Below, one piece after another: positions 5,433 through 7,767 of a stretch of 7,767 nucleotides of DNA. The notes under the pieces were generated by a model. The model was not told the origin of the DNA. It worked only from the letters and a program-made list of their open reading frames with translations, and did no database searches. The position numbers and the translations under genes were made by a program. This DNA comes from Campylobacteraceae bacterium. GTDB taxonomy: Bacteria > Campylobacterota > Campylobacteria > Campylobacterales > Sulfurovaceae. Each line of letters starts with the position of its first letter. Within the stretch, counting starts at the first letter, position 1. The stretch is taken from NCBI GenBank assembly GCA_027063325.1, contig JAMOSA010000217.1:1-7767 (forward strand), in the 5' to 3' direction.

Positions 5433-7256
5433 ATGCAAAAAATCAAAAATATAGCCGTTATTGCCCATGTCGATCACGGTAAGACAACATTAGTAGATGG
5501 ATTATTACAACAAAGCGGTACATTTGCCCAGCATCAAGAGGTTGATGAAAGAGCAATGGATAGTAATGATATTGAAAAAGAAAGAGGTATTACAATTCTT
5601 TCCAAAAATACAGCTATTACATATGGTGATCACAAAATTAATATTATAGATACTCCAGGACATGCCGATTTTGGCGGTGAAGTTGAGCGTGTACTAAAGA
5701 TGGTAGATAGTGTACTGCTTTTGGTAGATGCCCAAGAGGGTGTAATGCCTCAGACAAAGTTTGTACTAAAAAAAGCTATTGAATTGGGGCATAAGCCAAT
5801 AGTAGTAGTAAACAAAATTGACAAACCAGCCGCAGATCCAGAAAGAGTGGTAGATGAGGTATTTGATCTGCTGGTAGCACTTGATGCTAATGATGAGCAG
5901 TTGGAGTTTCCAGTACTCTATGCAGCTGCTAGAGATGGATATGCAAAGTGGGATTTGGATGATGAGAACAAGGATTTGACACCTCTTTTTGAAGCAATTA
6001 TTGAACATGTGCCATATCCAGAGGGTTCAAACCAAAATCCTACCCAAGCTCAGGTATTTACACTGGATTATGATAATTTTGTAGGAAGAATTGGAATAGC
6101 CAGAATATTTAACGGTGTTGTTAAAAAGGGTGATGAGTTTATTCTAATCAAAGCAGACGGCGAAAAGAGCAAAAGCAGAATCAGTAAACTAATAGGTTTC
6201 AAAGGATTGGACAGAATCGATATAGATGAAGCAGAAGCTGGTGATATTGTAGCAATTGCCGGATTTAATGATATAGATGTAGGTGATACCATAGCAGATC
6301 CAAATACTCCTGTAGCACTAGATCCACTCCATATAGAAGAGCCTACACTTAGTGTTATCTTTAGTGTAAATGATGGACCACTAGCTGGTACTGAGGGTAA
6401 ACATGTAACTTCAAACAAAATCAGAGAGAGACTCGAAAAAGAGATGGAGACAAATATCGCTATGCGTATGGATCCACTGGGTGATGCCAGTTTTAAAGTA
6501 TCAGGTAGAGGTGAGTTGCAAATAGGAATACTTGCTGAGAATATGAGAAGAGAGGGATTTGAGTTTCTCTTGGCTCGTCCTGAAGTTGTAATAAAAGAGG
6601 TAGATGGGATCAAAATGGAGCCTTTTGAACACCTTGTAATTGATGTACCAGAAGAGTTTCAGGGTACAGTTATAGAAAAACTTGGTAAAAGAAAAGCAGA
6701 GATGACATCTATGACACCAATGCCAGATGGTACTGTAAGAATAGAGTTTGAGATACCAGCAAAAGGGTTGATAGGCTTTAGAAGTGAATTTCTGACTGAT
6801 ACCAAAGGAGAGGGTATATTAAACCACTCATTTTTGGAGTATAGACCATATGTAGGTGTAGTTGAGAGTAGAACTCAAGGTGCATTAATCTCTATGGATA
6901 ATGGTGAAGCAGTAGCCTTTTCACTATACAATCTACAAGCCAGGGGAGTTCTGTTTATAGAGCCACAGGCAAAAGTCTATAATGGTATGGTAATAGGTGA
7001 GAGTGCAAGACCTGGTGATTTGGAAGTAAATCCACTAAAGGGTAAACAGCTTACAAATATGAGAAGTTCCGGTGCTGATGATGCTATCAAGCTTGTACCA
7101 CCAAGAAAGCTTACACTCGAACAGGCAATGGAGTGGATAGAGGATGATGAATTGGTAGAGGTAACTCCCCAAAATATCAGAATCCGCAAAAAGCATCTTG
7201 ATCCAACAGCCAGAAGAAGAGCTCAAAGAGACAAGAAAAATGCTATAGCATCATAG
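5433..7256 (+). CDS. typA: Ribosome-associated translational GTPase TypA/BipA
   Basis: 607-residue GTPase that binds the ribosome, is related to EF-G/LepA, and in other bacteria aids large-subunit assembly and growth under stress or cold. GTPase motifs are complete: G1 AHVDHGKT (11-18), G2 RGIT (51-54), G3 DTPGH (73-77), G4 NKID (127-130). Domain II (about 205-290), the EF-G-like domain III (about 303-385), domain V (about 395-475) and the TypA-specific C-terminal domain to 607 follow, ending in the basic NIRIRKKHLDPTARRRAQR (581-599). Length equals the family norm when started at 5433. The same frame is open back to an ATG at 5346 that overlaps the dgt stop, but those 29 extra residues are not TypA-like and span the probable promoter. 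The ribosome site at 5433 is weak (AAGAG, or GGGA further up). It is convergent with the LprI-like gene. Confidence 0.97.
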   Translation: MQKIKNIAVIAHVDHGKTTLVDGLLQQSGTFAQHQEVDERAMDSNDIEKERGITILSKNTAITYGDHKINIIDTPGHADFGGEVERVLKMVDSVLLLVDAQEGVMPQTKFVLKKAIELGHKPIVVVNKIDKPAADPERVVDEVFDLLVALDANDEQLEFPVLYAAARDGYAKWDLDDENKDLTPLFEAIIEHVPYPEGSNQNPTQAQVFTLDYDNFVGRIGIARIFNGVVKKGDEFILIKADGEKSKSRISKLIGFKGLDRIDIDEAEAGDIVAIAGFNDIDVGDTIADPNTPVALDPLHIEEPTLSVIFSVNDGPLAGTEGKHVTSNKIRERLEKEMETNIAMRMDPLGDASFKVSGRGELQIGILAENMRREGFEFLLARPEVVIKEVDGIKMEPFEHLVIDVPEEFQGTVIEKLGKRKAEMTSMTPMPDGTVRIEFEIPAKGLIGFRSEFLTDTKGEGILNHSFLEYRPYVGVVESRTQGALISMDNGEAVAFSLYNLQARGVLFIEPQAKVYNGMVIGESARPGDLEVNPLKGKQLTNMRSSGADDAIKLVPPRKLTLEQAMEWIEDDELVEVTPQNIRIRKKHLDPTARRRAQRDKKNAIAS

Positions 7257-7263
7257 ATTTTTA

Positions 7264-7291
7264 TATCCATACCATTATTATGGTGTGGATA
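7264..7291 (+). terminator. Hairpin between convergent typA and LprI-like genes
   Basis: A 12-bp inverted repeat (TATCCATACCAT at 7264-7275, ATGGTGTGGATA at 7280-7291) with a 4-nt loop fills almost all of the 37-bp gap. In the plus-strand RNA the one irregular pair is a U-G wobble; in the minus-strand RNA it becomes a C-A mismatch, so the fold favours the typA transcript. No clean U-tract follows on either side, so it may stop or simply protect the 3' end. Confidence 0.5.
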
Positions 7292-7293
7292 CT

Positions 7294-7674
7294 CTATATT
7301 GAACCATACATCTCTTTTAACTCTTCTGCTCTTTGTGCTGTCATATCTACCATACAGCCGCTACTACTTAATATATCCATAGTTCCACCTGTCAAATTTG
7401 CATAAAAACCACAATTTGCATCACGATACTTTATCCATAACCGTTGAGTACTTTTAAGCTCTTTTTGTTTTGCTACCGGAAGTGATTTCATAAGCTGTTT
7501 ATAATATTTATTTAAAAGCTTGTCTTGATATTTCAACTCTTGCTTATTACATTTTACCATATAGCTTGTAGAGCCACCACTGTTATCTAAGCAATTTTGA
7601 TAACTGCTGGAGTACTCTATTGCATTTAAACTGTATGTAGTAAGTAACAGAATAGATAATACAGATTTTTTCAT
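7294..7674 (-). CDS. Small secreted LprI/DUF1311-family four-cysteine protein
   Basis: 126-residue protein with a signal peptide (about 1-18, hydrophobic VLSILLLTTYSLNA) and a mature part of roughly 108 residues. It matches the LprI-type domain (DUF1311): Cys28, Cys42, Cys88 and Cys107 in the family spacing, LNKYYKQL (54-61), QRLWIKYRDANC (77-88) and a C-terminal TAQRAEEL helix (112-119). The cysteines probably form two disulfides in the periplasm. The family name comes from a mycobacterial lysozyme inhibitor; most members have no proven role, so lysozyme inhibition here is only a possibility. No Cys sits at the predicted signal cleavage site, so it is not a lipoprotein. AGGAG lies 5 nt before the ATG, and the gene follows an HU-family gene by 11 nt, indicating one transcript. 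Confidence 0.82.
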   Translation of the reverse strand: MKKSVLSILLLTTYSLNAIEYSSSYQNCLDNSGGSTSYMVKCNKQELKYQDKLLNKYYKQLMKSLPVAKQKELKSTQRLWIKYRDANCGFYANLTGGTMDILSSSGCMVDMTAQRAEELKEMYGSI

Positions 7675-7685
7675 AACTACTCCTG

Positions 7686-7767
7686 TTATTGAATAGACTC
7701 TTTTAAAATTTTTCCCGGTTTGAATCTGACTCCATACTTTGCAGGAACTTTTACTCTGTCTGTAGTA
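7686..7767 (-). CDS. HU-family DNA-binding protein, C-terminal fragment (cut by window edge)
   Basis: Only the last 26 full codons and the TAA stop are in the window. The translated end, containing DRVKVPAKYGVRFKPGK then ILKESIQ, matches the C-terminal strand and helix of HU/IHF proteins, where a V-P-A segment is followed by x-F-x-P-G-K-x-L-K. HU proteins are small dimers that bend and compact DNA. Most of the protein, including the DNA-binding arm, lies outside the window, so HU cannot be separated from IHF-like or atypical HU members. The stop is 11 nt before the start of the LprI-like gene. Confidence 0.72.
   Translation of the reverse strand, partial: TTDRVKVPAKYGVRFKPGKILKESIQ

Noticed and set aside
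6068..6613. 181-codon minus-strand reading frame inside typA
   Set aside because: It is fully antisense to the conserved middle of typA, and its Ser/Ile/Pro-rich translation is the usual shadow of Asp/Gly-rich coding sequence.
1..7767. Possible defence system, mobile element, CRISPR array or tRNA gene
   Set aside because: Every long reading frame is explained by a respiratory, nucleotide, cell-wall, translation or small secreted protein gene. I saw no transposase or integrase motifs, regular repeat-spacer pattern or tRNA-like cloverleaf.

Overview
The window looks like a chromosomal stretch of an AT-rich Campylobacterota (epsilonproteobacterial) genome, probably a Sulfurimonas/Sulfurovum-type respirer. 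The grounds are the strongly A/T-biased codons (arginine mostly AGA), extended TTTG-N-TATAAT-type -10 elements without a clear -35, a menaquinol-type Rieske/cytochrome b pair, a ThyX thymidylate synthase and the short-type dGTPase. The genus is inferred from the look of the proteins and has not been tested by a search.

Layout, left to right. (1) 1-1494, minus strand: the start of a respiratory cytochrome bc operon, with petA (Rieske Fe-S protein) followed after 9 nt by petB (cytochrome b), which runs off the left edge. (2) 1495-1829: a 335-bp gene-free, very AT-rich region holding candidate petA promoters, two 13-bp near-identical direct repeats spaced 21 bp, a perfect 10-bp inverted repeat and a larger nested inverted repeat. 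(3) 1830-4166, minus strand: a two-gene unit, thyX then a YcbB-type L,D-transpeptidase, with no base between the stop of one and the GTG start of the other. (4) 4167-4230: a 64-bp divergent promoter region in which the two opposing -10 hexamers overlap. (5) 4231-7256, plus strand: dgt (dNTP triphosphohydrolase) and typA/bipA (ribosome-associated GTPase), the latter with its own likely promoter just after the dgt stop codon. (6) 7257-7293: a convergent intergenic hairpin. (7) 7294-7767, minus strand: a small secreted four-cysteine LprI/DUF1311 protein, 11 nt downstream of the C-terminal end of an HU-family DNA-binding protein cut by the right edge.

How they fit together: petA and petB form the quinol-oxidising core of the bc complex. 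thyX (making dTMP) and dgt (breaking down dNTPs) act from opposite ends on the DNA precursor pool and fire from overlapping promoters. The transpeptidase, TypA, the LprI-like protein and HU are envelope, translation and chromosome functions without an obvious common pathway. I see no mobile element, CRISPR array, tRNA or rRNA. No new multi-gene system is evident. The most interesting unexplained signals are non-coding: the region upstream of petA and the thyX/dgt divergent promoter.
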